DNA of 64,000 bases from Lederbergia citri (GTDB lineage: Bacteria; Bacillota; Bacilli; Bacillales; Bacillaceae_C): NCBI RefSeq assembly GCF_018343625.1, contig NZ_JAGYPG010000003.1, forward strand, positions 563,003 to 627,002. The letters are read 5' to 3'. The notes beneath the pieces are model-generated. The model was not told the DNA's origin. It did no database searches and was given only the letters and a program-made list of their open reading frames with translations. The translations under genes were made by a program, and so were the position numbers. Below are positions 43,661 through 52,179 of the stretch, in pieces. The first letter of the stretch is position 1, and each line of letters begins with the position of its first letter.

Positions 43661-43805
43661 GCACGCGTGCCCATCTACGAACTTGCCCGTGGAATGTTTA
43701 TCCATTGGCAAGACATAAGGACGTGGTGATGGTAGTCGCCATCCCTCTTTCAGCCTCTGGGTCCGGTAAGACGAATCGATGCTGAAATACCATAGGGAAG
43801 AGGTA
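43661..43805. repeat. Structured GC-richer segment related to the interspersed repeat
   Basis: A chain of hairpins: palindrome GCACGCGTGC (43671-43680), CTTGCC with GGCAAG enclosing TGGA with TCCA (43682-43712), GATGG with CCATC (43728-43743), and TTCAGC with GCTGAA inside CCTCTT with AAGAGG (43744-43803). The minus strand at 43761-43784 is 21/24 identical to 9076-9099 of the repeat at 9019. Best seen as another interspersed repeat; an independent structured RNA is the alternative. Confidence 0.5.
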
Positions 43806-43902
43806 AAGAGATTACTTGACTATTGCTAGATTGAGAAAGTCAATTTTCAAATCTATGCGTATTAATAAATTTATAAGTACCTATCTTTTTAAAAAAAAAT
43901 GA

Positions 43903-43931
43903 TTGACATTTATTGTGGAAGCGATTAATTT
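43903..43931 (+). promoter_or_regulatory. Candidate promoter of the sialoglycan operon
   Basis: TTGACA (43903-43908) is a perfect -35; 17 bases later TAATTT (43926-43931) is a modest -10. The start would fall near 43938, just before the first GntR operator. Confidence 0.5.
43916..43929 (+). promoter_or_regulatory. Weak cre-like site inside the promoter spacer
   Basis: TGGAAGCGATTAAT has the TGnAAnCG core of a CcpA site but deviates in its 3' half. Its place between -35 and -10 would give direct repression by glucose. Confidence 0.35.
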
Positions 43932-43949
43932 TATATTACAAGCTTCAAG

Positions 43950-43960
43950 TGGTCAGACCA
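43950..43960. promoter_or_regulatory. FadR/GntR-type operator 1
   Basis: TGGTCAGACCA is a perfect inverted repeat and matches the TGGTNNNACCA consensus of FCD-class GntR regulators. It lies about 12 bases after the predicted transcription start. Confidence 0.7.
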
Positions 43961-44048
43961 TATGATGAACTTCAAGTTAATCTTACACGTTGGAAAAATT
44001 TTAATCAACTGGTAGATTTCGGTGGATATAAAATATATTCTTTGTAAC

Positions 44049-44059
44049 TGGTAGGACCA
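44049..44059. promoter_or_regulatory. FadR/GntR-type operator 2
   Basis: TGGTAGGACCA again matches TGGTNNNACCA. It lies 99 bp from operator 1, centre to centre, and 58 bases before nanA, allowing cooperative or looped binding by the two regulators. Confidence 0.65.
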
Positions 44060-44116
44060 TAGTATGATAACTATTGATACATACTATAACACAATAAATA
44101 GAAATGGGTTGAATTT

Positions 44117-45031
44117 ATGACGGCATGGGATTTGGACAAGTATAAAGGTGTTTTTGTAGCTATGTATTCTGCTTACAATGAGGCAGGAGAGGTTAGCCCT
44201 GATCGGGTAAAGAAGCTAGCTAGATATTATGTAAATTCCGGAGTTAAAGGATTATACGTCGGTGGTAGCTCTGGTGAAGGTATTTTACAGAATGTAGAGG
44301 AAAGAAAAGCAGTTTTGAAAGCGGTTATGGAAGAAGTTGGACAAGAACTGACAATCATTGTGCACATCGGTGCTAACTCTACTAAAGAAAGCAAAGAATT
44401 AGCCATTCATGCGGAAGCTTTAGGTGCTCATGCCGTATCAGCAGTACCTGCAATTTATTATCGCTTATCTGAGAAAGCGGTTGAAAGACATTGGCAAGAA
44501 ATGATTGATAGTTCATCACTACCTTTCATTATTTACAATATTCCTCAAACAACAGGCTTCAACTTAACTCAATCATTATTTAAGAAAATGGTAGCGCTAG
44601 ATAAAGTAGTTGGAATTAAAATGTCTGGTGAGAGTGTGTTTGAACTTCAGCAGTTTAAAGCAAATAGTGGAAAAGAGTTTTTAGTATATAACGGCCCAGA
44701 TGAACAATATTTAGGTGGACGAATCATGGGAGCAGACGGAGGAATTGGTGGTACATATGGGGTCATGCCTGAATTGTTCTGTCAATTGGAAACGTTCTAC
44801 CAAAATGGGGCGATTGAAAAAGCTCAAGATCTGCAAAATAAAATTAACGCTATCATTACTAAATTGCTAAGCTTCCCTTCCTTATATGGAGCTACTAAAG
44901 CAATTTTAAGTTTAAGAGGTATTGAAACAGGTTCGCCTCGATTACCTCTATTGCCAGTACAAGAAAATGATTGGGAAGCATTGAGAGAGCTTAATCAAGA
45001 GATTGAGAGTTTAATACAGATTTACGCTTAA
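44117..45031 (+). CDS. nanA: N-acetylneuraminate lyase
   Basis: A 304-residue TIM-barrel aldolase of the DapA/NAL family. LYVGGSSGEGILQNVEERK is the substrate-carboxylate loop, Tyr in FIIYNIPQTTG (about 140) and Lys in VVGIKMS (about 168) form the Schiff-base pair. The GGSSGE loop and the operon (sialidase, NanE, NanK) point to sialic acid rather than dihydrodipicolinate. It splits N-acetylneuraminate into N-acetylmannosamine and pyruvate in the cytoplasm. First gene of the operon. Confidence 0.9.
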   Translation: MTAWDLDKYKGVFVAMYSAYNEAGEVSPDRVKKLARYYVNSGVKGLYVGGSSGEGILQNVEERKAVLKAVMEEVGQELTIIVHIGANSTKESKELAIHAEALGAHAVSAVPAIYYRLSEKAVERHWQEMIDSSSLPFIIYNIPQTTGFNLTQSLFKKMVALDKVVGIKMSGESVFELQQFKANSGKEFLVYNGPDEQYLGGRIMGADGGIGGTYGVMPELFCQLETFYQNGAIEKAQDLQNKINAIITKLLSFPSLYGATKAILSLRGIETGSPRLPLLPVQENDWEALRELNQEIESLIQIYA

Positions 45032-45063
45032 TGTTCTGATTTTTATGTAAAGGAGGAGAATAA

Positions 45064-46020
45064 ATGAAAGCGAATACCAACATTACACAAAAAACAGTGG
45101 AAATAAAAAGCCCCAAAAAATCTACGTGGGAACAAATGAAAAGAATGAAATTGCTTTATCTTATGCTTTTATTTCCAGCAATCATGTTATTTATATTCAA
45201 CTACCTCCCAATGTATGGAGTCATTATTGCCTTCAAGAATTTTTCTCCCGGTCTTGGTATTTGGGATAGCCCTTGGAATGATTTTGAACACTTTAAAAGA
45301 TTATTTACGGACTTCATGTTTTTACGGGCATTAAAAAATACGTTAATCATTAGTATTCTGAAGATCGTCATCGCATTTCCGGCACCTATTATATTTGCCA
45401 TTTTGCTTAATGAAATCCGTAATCAAAAGTTCTTAAAAGTAACTCAATCGATTTCCTACTTACCACATTTCATGTCTTGGGTTATATTGTCGGCCATGAT
45501 TATAGAAGTGTTTTCACCGCAAAGAGGAATTATCAACTTTATCATTACGGCATTCGGTGGAGATCCCGTAAACTTCTTGGCTAGTAAAGTATTTTTTATC
45601 CCAGTCCTTTTACTAACTGATATTTGGAAGGAAATTGGGTATGGAGCAATCATTTATTTGGCAACGATTGCATCGATTGATCCAGCATTATATGAAGCCG
45701 CGGAAATGGACGGAGCAGGCAGATTTAAAAAAATGATTCATATTACACTTCCTTCGATTATGCCAATGGTCATTATCCTATTCATCCTTCGACTTGGTGG
45801 AATCTTGAATGCAGGCTTTGACCAAATCTTGAACTTATACAATCCACTTGTTTATGAAGTCGCAGATATTATCGATACGTATGTATATCGAAGCGGTTTA
45901 GAACAATTCCAGTTTGATTATGCAACCGCAGTCGGTTTGTTTAAAAACGTAATCGGCATCATCTTCATTCTGGGAGCTAATGCTATTATTCGTCGGAAAA
46001 GTGAACATGGAATTTGGTAG
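45064..46020 (+). CDS. Oligosaccharide ABC transporter permease 1 (LplB-like)
   Basis: A 318-residue permease, AAGGAGG before the ATG, six membrane helices starting at about residue 32, and the ATPase-contact loop EAAEMDGAGRFKKMIHITLP (about 217-236). The PMYGVIIAFKNFSPGLGI motif is typical of LplB/YteP-type CUT1 permeases. Like that group, it has no ATPase gene nearby and probably uses a shared MsmX-type ATPase. Confidence 0.9.
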   Translation: MKANTNITQKTVEIKSPKKSTWEQMKRMKLLYLMLLFPAIMLFIFNYLPMYGVIIAFKNFSPGLGIWDSPWNDFEHFKRLFTDFMFLRALKNTLIISILKIVIAFPAPIIFAILLNEIRNQKFLKVTQSISYLPHFMSWVILSAMIIEVFSPQRGIINFIITAFGGDPVNFLASKVFFIPVLLLTDIWKEIGYGAIIYLATIASIDPALYEAAEMDGAGRFKKMIHITLPSIMPMVIILFILRLGGILNAGFDQILNLYNPLVYEVADIIDTYVYRSGLEQFQFDYATAVGLFKNVIGIIFILGANAIIRRKSEHGIW

Positions 46021-46036
46021 AAAGGGGATGATTTAA

Positions 46037-46918
46037 GTGAAGAAAAAGTTTTCTATATTTGAGTTATGTTTAATCATTGGATTTACATTCTTCTCAATCA
46101 TAGTTTTATATCCTTTCTGGCAAACAATTGTCATTTCCTTTTCTGATCCGAAACAAGTTTCAGGACTTGGAATGAATCTGTGGCCAGAACATTGGATAAC
46201 AGATGCTTACCAATTTGTATTTACTTACGGAAACACGATGAAAGCATATGCCAATACAATTTTACGTACTGTATCCGGAACATTTTTAATTGTAGCTTTC
46301 ACAATGTTGGCGGCTTATCCTTTATCAAAAAAAGATTTGCCATTCCGGAATACGATTACCATCTTTTTTCTGATTGCTATGTTTTTCTCAGGTGGAATCA
46401 TTCCAGATTATTTATTGATAAAAAATTTAGGATTGATTGATACAAGATGGGCGTTAATTTTACCATCTGCTGTAAACGTTTTTTACATCATAATCATGAG
46501 GAACTACTTCATGACGATTGATAAAGGAATTGAAGAGTCCGCCGTTATGGACGGTGCAGGATATTTTACGATTTTAACAAAAATTATATTGCCATTATCC
46601 AAACCAGTAATTGCAACGATTGCCTTATGGGCAGCTGTTTTCCATTGGAATGAATGGTTCCATGCTCTTGTGTATATACAAGACGATGCCAAGAGTGTAT
46701 TGCAAATCGTTGTTCGAAAAATGTTGACCGCGATGGATGCATCACAATCAGAAAACGCGGCTGCCATAGGAGCAGGTGGGGGTTCATCCCAAAACTTGTT
46801 ATTAGCTAATGTGCGTGCTGCGACGGTTATTATTTCAATCGGTCCGATTGTTTTGGTATATCCATTCGTTCAAAAATATTTTATAAAGGGAATCATGATT
46901 GGATCCCTTAAAGGGTAA
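46037..46918 (+). CDS. Oligosaccharide ABC transporter permease 2 (LplC/YtcP-like)
   Basis: A 293-residue permease with GTG start after AAAGGGG. Six helices, contact loop EESAVMDGAGYFTILTKIILPLSKP, and C-terminal YPFVQKYFIKGIMIGSLKG, typical for the partner of LplB-like permeases. Its end lies 22 bases before the binding-protein start. Confidence 0.9.
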   Translation: MKKKFSIFELCLIIGFTFFSIIVLYPFWQTIVISFSDPKQVSGLGMNLWPEHWITDAYQFVFTYGNTMKAYANTILRTVSGTFLIVAFTMLAAYPLSKKDLPFRNTITIFFLIAMFFSGGIIPDYLLIKNLGLIDTRWALILPSAVNVFYIIIMRNYFMTIDKGIEESAVMDGAGYFTILTKIILPLSKPVIATIALWAAVFHWNEWFHALVYIQDDAKSVLQIVVRKMLTAMDASQSENAAAIGAGGGSSQNLLLANVRAATVIISIGPIVLVYPFVQKYFIKGIMIGSLKG

Positions 46919-46940
46919 CCCAATCAAAGGAGGAAAAAGA

Positions 46941-48641
46941 ATGAAGAGAATGAAGAAAGCTTTGCTAGTGGGATTCATGGCAACAACCCTCATTGTTTCT
47001 GGATGTGGTTCGAAGGCTGGCAACAAGTCGGAAGAAATTGATGTCTCTAAACTGCCTGATGCTGGTGATTTCTCAAAAGAACTAACATTAAAACTCTCAG
47101 GCTCATTTACGAGAGGAAAAGTTGAAGAAGGAAGCTATGTTCAAAAACGATTAGAAAAGCAATTTAACGTAAAGATCGTTAACACGAAAGTAGATACATG
47201 GGATGCGGAGCAAACAAACTTAATGGTTGCTTCTGGGGACTTGCCTGATACCTTTTCATTCACTGCAGGTGGTCAAACACCTCAAGAAATGTTTGATTCG
47301 GGTTTAACGAGAACAATCCCTAAAGAAATGCTAGAAAAATATGCACCTCGTTATATGAAAATGTTAGAAGATAACCAACCAGGACCTATTATGAACTTAA
47401 AAAAGGGCACCGATAATGAATATTTACAATTGGTTGGGCAATATGCACACGTAGATGGTATGGCTTGGGGACCAACTTTACGTCTAGATTGGCTTGAAAA
47501 GTTAGGCTACGAAATCCCTAGCGATGTAAAACCAGTAGGTCCAAGCGGCGGACGTGAGAAAATTTTCTTTACTGAACATGGATATACTTTAGAAGAGTTA
47601 GAGCAAATTTTAAAAGATTTCACTTTTAAAGATCCAGATGGAAACGGTAAAAATGATACTTATGGTCTATTACCTGCTAACAATAATCTAAACTGGGCAG
47701 CTACTCTATTAGGAGCTTTCCAATTAGGTAACGGATACAATTTTATTGAAAACGATAAATTAACTCGTATGGAAGTATCTGAAAAGTATAAAGACTTCTT
47801 GAAACTTATGGCAAAATGGTACAAAGAAGGAATTATTGACCCAGAATTTACAACATTAGATGAAAAAATGACTTGGGAAAAATACAAAACTGGAAAAATT
47901 GGTTACTTTATTGCCCAACCTTCTTACTTGGCAATGGATGACTGGGCAAGAGGCCGTGCTCCACAAAATATCGTTGAAACACCTGACTCAACAGCAAAAG
48001 TTCTTGCAACTGCACCTGAAATTGGTCCAAATGGACAACAAGGGATTTCAGCATATTTACCAGTAGTTAACTTAGCAGATAGTTTCTATATTTCGAAAAA
48101 AGTAACAGATGAGCAATTAGCACGTATTCTTCAAATCTTTGATTATATTAACTTTGACAATGATGCAAGATGGACACTATACGGAGAAATTGGTGAGCAT
48201 TCAGATTGGGAAGGCGAGCCTGATAAATCAGCGATTAAAGTTCGTCCAGAATTTTCTTTAGAAGAAGGTAACTCTGGATTCTGGGCTTATAACTTCCGTA
48301 CGTATGATAAAGAAAGAGTACAATGGATTAACTCTGAATACACTTTGAAATTAAAAGATGAGTGGTATGCTCGCGAAGATATTAAAGAAAAAATGTTAAT
48401 CCGTCCTTATAAATGGGATCTTTTAAATGAAACAAATTTAAGAGAACTTGATAAGCGATATGGTGGACAACTTAATACAATTGTTGACGAGTTCAGAATG
48501 AAAGCTATTGTCGGTGAAGTTGATATCGATAAAGAGTGGGATAAATACGTTGACAGCTGGATGAAAAATGGTGGTAAAGAAGTTCTTGAAGAATTAGATA
48601 AAGCACCTTTAGTTTCTGACCTTTTACAAGGTAAAAAATAA
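46941..48641 (+). CDS. Oligosaccharide ABC transporter substrate-binding lipoprotein
   Basis: A 566-residue lipoprotein. The ATG at 46941, placed after AAAGGAGG, gives a signal peptide with lipobox IVSGC. The size (well above the usual 400) and the PDGNGKNDTYGLLP calcium-like loop place it in the large LplA/YtcQ group that binds oligosaccharides. In this operon it probably captures sialylated galactosides or N-glycan pieces outside the cell. Confidence 0.88.
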   Translation: MKRMKKALLVGFMATTLIVSGCGSKAGNKSEEIDVSKLPDAGDFSKELTLKLSGSFTRGKVEEGSYVQKRLEKQFNVKIVNTKVDTWDAEQTNLMVASGDLPDTFSFTAGGQTPQEMFDSGLTRTIPKEMLEKYAPRYMKMLEDNQPGPIMNLKKGTDNEYLQLVGQYAHVDGMAWGPTLRLDWLEKLGYEIPSDVKPVGPSGGREKIFFTEHGYTLEELEQILKDFTFKDPDGNGKNDTYGLLPANNNLNWAATLLGAFQLGNGYNFIENDKLTRMEVSEKYKDFLKLMAKWYKEGIIDPEFTTLDEKMTWEKYKTGKIGYFIAQPSYLAMDDWARGRAPQNIVETPDSTAKVLATAPEIGPNGQQGISAYLPVVNLADSFYISKKVTDEQLARILQIFDYINFDNDARWTLYGEIGEHSDWEGEPDKSAIKVRPEFSLEEGNSGFWAYNFRTYDKERVQWINSEYTLKLKDEWYAREDIKEKMLIRPYKWDLLNETNLRELDKRYGGQLNTIVDEFRMKAIVGEVDIDKEWDKYVDSWMKNGGKEVLEELDKAPLVSDLLQGKK

Positions 48642-48651
48642 AATAAAGGTT

Positions 48652-48679
48652 GTCCCGCGGTGCTAGTCACTTGCGGGAC
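48652..48679 (+). other. Hairpin after the binding-protein gene
   Basis: GTCCCGC pairs with GCGGGAC around a 14-base loop, with no T-run. Possibly an mRNA-stabilising or processing structure that lets the binding protein accumulate over downstream products. Confidence 0.5.
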
Positions 48680-48823
48680 TTGCTTATAATTCTAAAGTAA
48701 AATATGTAATGGCATTCTGTTTAAGTTGTATGTTGATTACTGAGCTGTTTTCCAACCTTTTCAACATCAATGGCCCAAGTCGACAATGAACTTTAACTGC
48801 CTATTACATAGTAGATTGTAGGG

Positions 48824-48950
48824 TATAACAAGCAGCCATCAACTAGCAAACCTAGTCTCTTTCATTCGATAATTTCAAAGGTATTATAGTTTGCAAGTTG
48901 ATGAGCAAGACTCATGTACTTTTCGAAATAAGCTAGGCTTTACACCAATT
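48824..48950. repeat. Decayed copy of the interspersed hairpin repeat
   Basis: Arms CATCAACTAGCAAAC (48837-48851) and GTTTGCAAGTTGATG (48889-48903) pair almost perfectly, and the order ACTAGCAAAC ... AGTTTG ... GATGAGCAAG matches the copy at 9019-9177. Confidence 0.65.
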
Positions 48951-48975
48951 TATCAAATATAGGGAGATTTGCGAC

Positions 48976-50319
48976 ATGCCAAATATTCAAGCAGAAGCAA
49001 TTTATTATCCAGATTTAGCCGGGTCTAAAGCGTATCGAATTCCTTCAATGATTACGACAACGAAAGGAACAGTCATTGCTGGGATTGATGCTAGAATTGT
49101 AGATCAAACAGATAATCCAAATAAAATTGACGTGACAATTCGCCGTAGTGAAGACAATGGAAAGACTTGGGGACCAGTCCAAAAGCTCGTTGCGTATGCT
49201 GGAGAAGGTCTAGATGGGGCCGCAGCCATTGATACATCGCTTTTACAAGATAAAGAAACAGGAACTATTTTTATGCTGTTTATGCATACGCCAGGTGGAA
49301 TTGGTCTATGGGCAAGCGAACCGGGAATAGGCTTTGATTCAGAAGGTCGTAGAAAACTATATGATAAAGAAGGCAATGTTTACTTCCTTGCTGAAAGCGG
49401 AAGAGTTTTAGATTCCAAAAATAACGAAACAGATTATAGTGTTGACGAAGAAGGATATGTTTTTCAAAATGGCGAAACTAAAGGTAACATCTTTTTTAAA
49501 AAAGGTGTCGATCCAAATGAAAGCTTGCTAGAAGCGAGAACTTCCTTTTTACAAGTTATCCAAAGTGAAGACGATGGTCTTACTTGGTCCAAGCCAAGAG
49601 AATTAAATCCGATGGTAAAACAAGAATGGATGCGTTTTATCGGTTCTGGACCTGGATGTGGAATTCAACTTACAACTGGAGAAAAAGCAGGCAGACTCGT
49701 ATTTCCAATCTATTTTTCAAATGAAGCTGGAAAATTATCTTGTGCTTGTATGTATAGTGACGATCATGGTGTTACTTGGAAGCTCGGCGAATCTCCGAAC
49801 GACGGAAGAGAATTGGATGGAGAAATTTTATCTGCTAAAACAATCTCTGAAGAGAAGCAGTATTTAACTGAATCCCAAGTAATTGAATTACCTACGGGTG
49901 AATTGAGATATTATCTTCGCAATCATTATGGCCTGCAAAGAACTGCAGTTACGACAAGTACTGATGGTGGAGAAACATGGGGAGAAGTAACTTTTGACGA
50001 TGCACTTATCGATCCAATCTGTCAATCAAGCGTCGTTCTTTATCCTGACTTAGGTGATGGAAAGGTGCGCGTCCTTTTCTCAAATCCTGCAGATGAAAAA
50101 ACAAGGATTAAAGGTACGGTCCGCTTAAGTGAGGACGGAGGAAAAACATGGCCTTATAGCAAAGTAGTAGAAGATGGTTATTTTGGCTATTCTTGTTTAA
50201 CCGTTCTTAAAAATGGTGAAGTTGGTATTCTGTATGAGCGTGTCGAGGATTATTCCGATTGGAACAAAATGGATATTCAATTTGGCACATTTACACTTGA
50301 TTGGCTAAAATCAGAATAA
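48976..50319 (+). CDS. Exo-alpha-sialidase (GH33), cytoplasmic
   Basis: A 447-residue six-bladed propeller enzyme. YRIPS (19-23) carries the first Arg of the carboxylate-binding triad, and five Asp boxes are seen (SEDNGKTW, SEDDGLTW, SDDHGVTW, STDGGETW, SEDGGKTW). The Glu of LTESQVIEL and the Tyr of YFGYSCL near the C-terminus fit the catalytic pair. An insertion of about 60 residues (about 115-180) lies between the first two boxes. There is no signal peptide, unlike most bacterial sialidases, so it should act on imported oligosaccharides. GGGAG lies about nine bases before the ATG. Confidence 0.9.
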   Translation: MPNIQAEAIYYPDLAGSKAYRIPSMITTTKGTVIAGIDARIVDQTDNPNKIDVTIRRSEDNGKTWGPVQKLVAYAGEGLDGAAAIDTSLLQDKETGTIFMLFMHTPGGIGLWASEPGIGFDSEGRRKLYDKEGNVYFLAESGRVLDSKNNETDYSVDEEGYVFQNGETKGNIFFKKGVDPNESLLEARTSFLQVIQSEDDGLTWSKPRELNPMVKQEWMRFIGSGPGCGIQLTTGEKAGRLVFPIYFSNEAGKLSCACMYSDDHGVTWKLGESPNDGRELDGEILSAKTISEEKQYLTESQVIELPTGELRYYLRNHYGLQRTAVTTSTDGGETWGEVTFDDALIDPICQSSVVLYPDLGDGKVRVLFSNPADEKTRIKGTVRLSEDGGKTWPYSKVVEDGYFGYSCLTVLKNGEVGILYERVEDYSDWNKMDIQFGTFTLDWLKSE

Positions 50320-50385
50320 TGAACTAAGGGACAGGTAAAGGTGGATGATTTGCCTGTTCCTTTTGACAATTGTGGGAGGATACAC

Positions 50386-51072
50386 ATGGACAAACAATCT
50401 TTTTTTAAAACTATACATAAAAAATTAATCGTCTCCTGCCAAGCGCTTGAAAACGAACCACTTCATGGTTCCGACATTATGGCGAAAATGGCTCAGGCGG
50501 CTAAAGAGGGTGGAGCAGTAGCGATCAGAAGCAACTCAGCGCAGGATGTGGCTGCAATAAAGAAGCAAACGGGTCTCCCAGTCATTGGCTTGGTCAAACG
50601 TGACTATCCAGATAGTGAAGTTTTTATTACAGCCACCTTAAAAGAAGTAAAGGAATTACTTGAGGTGGAACCCGCTGTCATTGCACTCGATGCTACCATT
50701 CGCAATAGACCGAATGGGGAAACATTAGACGATTTGGTTCGCTATATTCACGAAAATAGTAATACTCTCGTAATGGCAGATATTGCTACAAAAAAAGATG
50801 CTGAATATGCAACAAGCTGTGGCGTGGATATGATTTCTACAACTCTATCAGGCTACACGGCAGATAGTCCTAAGCTCGAAGGACCTGATTTTCAATTAGT
50901 AGAAGAACTTTGCAAGACCTCAAGAATTCCTGTGATTGCAGAAGGACGCATTAATACGCCACAGGACGCGAAAAAAATGCTTGAACTAGGTGCATGGTCA
51001 ATTGTAGTAGGCAGTGCGATTACAAGACCACAATTGATAACAAAATCCTTTGCAGAAGGAATTGAAAAATGA
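50386..51072 (+). CDS. nanE: N-acetylmannosamine-6-phosphate 2-epimerase
   Basis: About 228 residues starting at the ATG after GGGAGG. LIVSCQALENEPLHG, GGAVAIRSNS, LPVIGLVKRDYPDSEVFIT, DIATKKDAEYA and IPVIAEGRINTPQDA are the NanE signature blocks of this TIM barrel. It converts ManNAc-6-phosphate to GlcNAc-6-phosphate. Its stop overlaps the nanK start. Confidence 0.95.
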   Translation: MDKQSFFKTIHKKLIVSCQALENEPLHGSDIMAKMAQAAKEGGAVAIRSNSAQDVAAIKKQTGLPVIGLVKRDYPDSEVFITATLKEVKELLEVEPAVIALDATIRNRPNGETLDDLVRYIHENSNTLVMADIATKKDAEYATSCGVDMISTTLSGYTADSPKLEGPDFQLVEELCKTSRIPVIAEGRINTPQDAKKMLELGAWSIVVGSAITRPQLITKSFAEGIEK

Positions 51073-51947
51073 ATCAGTATTTAGCTTTTGATATTGGCGG
51101 TACACAAATTAAATATGGAATTGTCGATGAATCAGGAAATATTATTTCTCATGGACTAATGGACACTGAAGCACATCTAGGCGGACCTTCTATTATTGAT
51201 AAGGTAATTGCCAAAGGAAAAAGATTAATCGAAGATCACTCCGTTATAGGAATTGCGATTAGTACAGCTGGTCAAGTGGATTTCCATACAGGGACCATTG
51301 TCGGGGCTGGTGATACGATTCCGAATTATACAGGTGTGGAAATAAAACTCCGTATAGAAGAGGCACTTGGTTTACCCGTCGAAGTAAGGAATGACGTGGA
51401 TTGTGCAGCTTTAGGAGAGCAGTGGCTTGGTGGCCATGATGTAAATAATTTTATCGCCCTAACCGTTGGAACCGGGATAGGAGGCGCCATTGTTATAGAT
51501 GGGAAAATGTACTCTGGGCACACATTCAGCGCAGGTGAATGGGGCTATATGTTGGTCGAAGGAGAAGTATTTGAAAAAGTTGCCTCCGTCTCCGGCTTAA
51601 TTCATCTTGCTCGGAAGTACAAGGAAGACCGTGATTGGACAGGGAAAGAAATTTTCGCATTGTATGATGAAGGTGATGTAGATATGAAACTAGCGGCCGA
51701 TACATTTTTTAAGCATCTAGCAATCGGCATCACCAATCTTATTTATATTTTCAATCCCGAAAAAGTAATCGTTGGAGGCGGTATTACCGCACGTGGTGAG
51801 AGGTTTTTGCAAGAAATTCAACAGGAAGTCCAAAAATATATACAACCATCTATCTATAAAAATACCGAAATTGTTTTGGCCAAGTTATCCAACCACGCTG
51901 GCATGGTTGGAGCGGTCTATCATTTTATAAAAAGCAGACAAGCGTAA
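51069..51947 (+). CDS. nanK: ROK-family N-acetylmannosamine kinase
   Basis: A 292-residue ROK kinase. ATP-binding DIGGTQIKYG (8-17), catalytic Asp in VRNDVDCAALGEQWLG, and TVGTGIGGAIV. The canonical ROK CxCGxxGC zinc cluster is not visible, as in several other NanK-like ROK proteins. It overlaps nanE by four bases, which supports ManNAc as substrate over glucose. Confidence 0.88.
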   Translation: MNQYLAFDIGGTQIKYGIVDESGNIISHGLMDTEAHLGGPSIIDKVIAKGKRLIEDHSVIGIAISTAGQVDFHTGTIVGAGDTIPNYTGVEIKLRIEEALGLPVEVRNDVDCAALGEQWLGGHDVNNFIALTVGTGIGGAIVIDGKMYSGHTFSAGEWGYMLVEGEVFEKVASVSGLIHLARKYKEDRDWTGKEIFALYDEGDVDMKLAADTFFKHLAIGITNLIYIFNPEKVIVGGGITARGERFLQEIQQEVQKYIQPSIYKNTEIVLAKLSNHAGMVGAVYHFIKSRQA

Positions 51948-51973
51948 AGTTATTGTTCACATAATTATTGATT

Positions 51974-52120
51974 GGCTAGCAAATTGGTGCCAATGGCCAG
52001 TCAAGTCAGTCGATCGGCCAGTAAAACGAGGCATCCGGCAAGTAAAATTGGTCATTTGGCCACTAAAATCTAGTAACCGGCCAGTAAATTCGATTCGATG
52101 GCGAGTAAACTTTTGGCTAT
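51974..52120. repeat. Seven 21-bp imperfect tandem units
   Basis: Seven consecutive units start with GGC at 51974, 51995, 52016, 52037, 52058, 52079 and 52100, all exactly 21 bases, sharing GGCCAGTAAAAT at their start while the last nine bases vary. The spacing equals two helical turns. It lies between nanK and the oxidoreductase gene. The array is not coding: the forward heptad frame stops in unit 5. Confidence 0.85.
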
Positions 52121-52179
52121 CAAATCAGAATTTATAATTATACAAAATAAATTTGAATTCATCATAAAGGGGTGCAGTC

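Larger units (their letters stand above)
43550..44116. other. Divergent control region of the sialoglycan operon
   Basis: About 570 bases. It carries a TATAAT (complement of 43611-43616) that may belong to the regulator genes, a structured repeat-like segment (43661-43805), a consensus -35, a weak cre-like site and two FadR-type operators, all listed separately. Confidence 0.6.
48642..48975. other. Intergenic region between transporter and sialidase
   Basis: About 330 bases with the hairpin at 48652 and a decayed copy of the interspersed repeat, but no gene. No strong promoter was seen, so the sialidase is probably still read from the nan promoter, although an internal start cannot be excluded. 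Confidence 0.45.

Noticed and set aside
43676..43736. Short peptide-like readings on both strands of the hairpin island, such as QHRFVLPDPEAERG on the minus strand
   Set aside because: Frames break quickly, no ribosome-binding site is present, and the segment is better explained as a structured repeat.
43724..43745. GGTGATGG...TCGCCAT looked like the fluoride riboswitch core
   Set aside because: The rest of the fluoride aptamer (the AAC linker and the GGCTGATG-CCTCTAC block) is missing, and no fluoride exporter gene follows.
51974..52078. Forward frame through the 21-bp repeats reads as heptads (LASK..., MASQ..., SASK...)
   Set aside because: It meets a TAG in unit 5, has no ribosome-binding site or clear start, and the shared DNA words explain the apparent peptide pattern.
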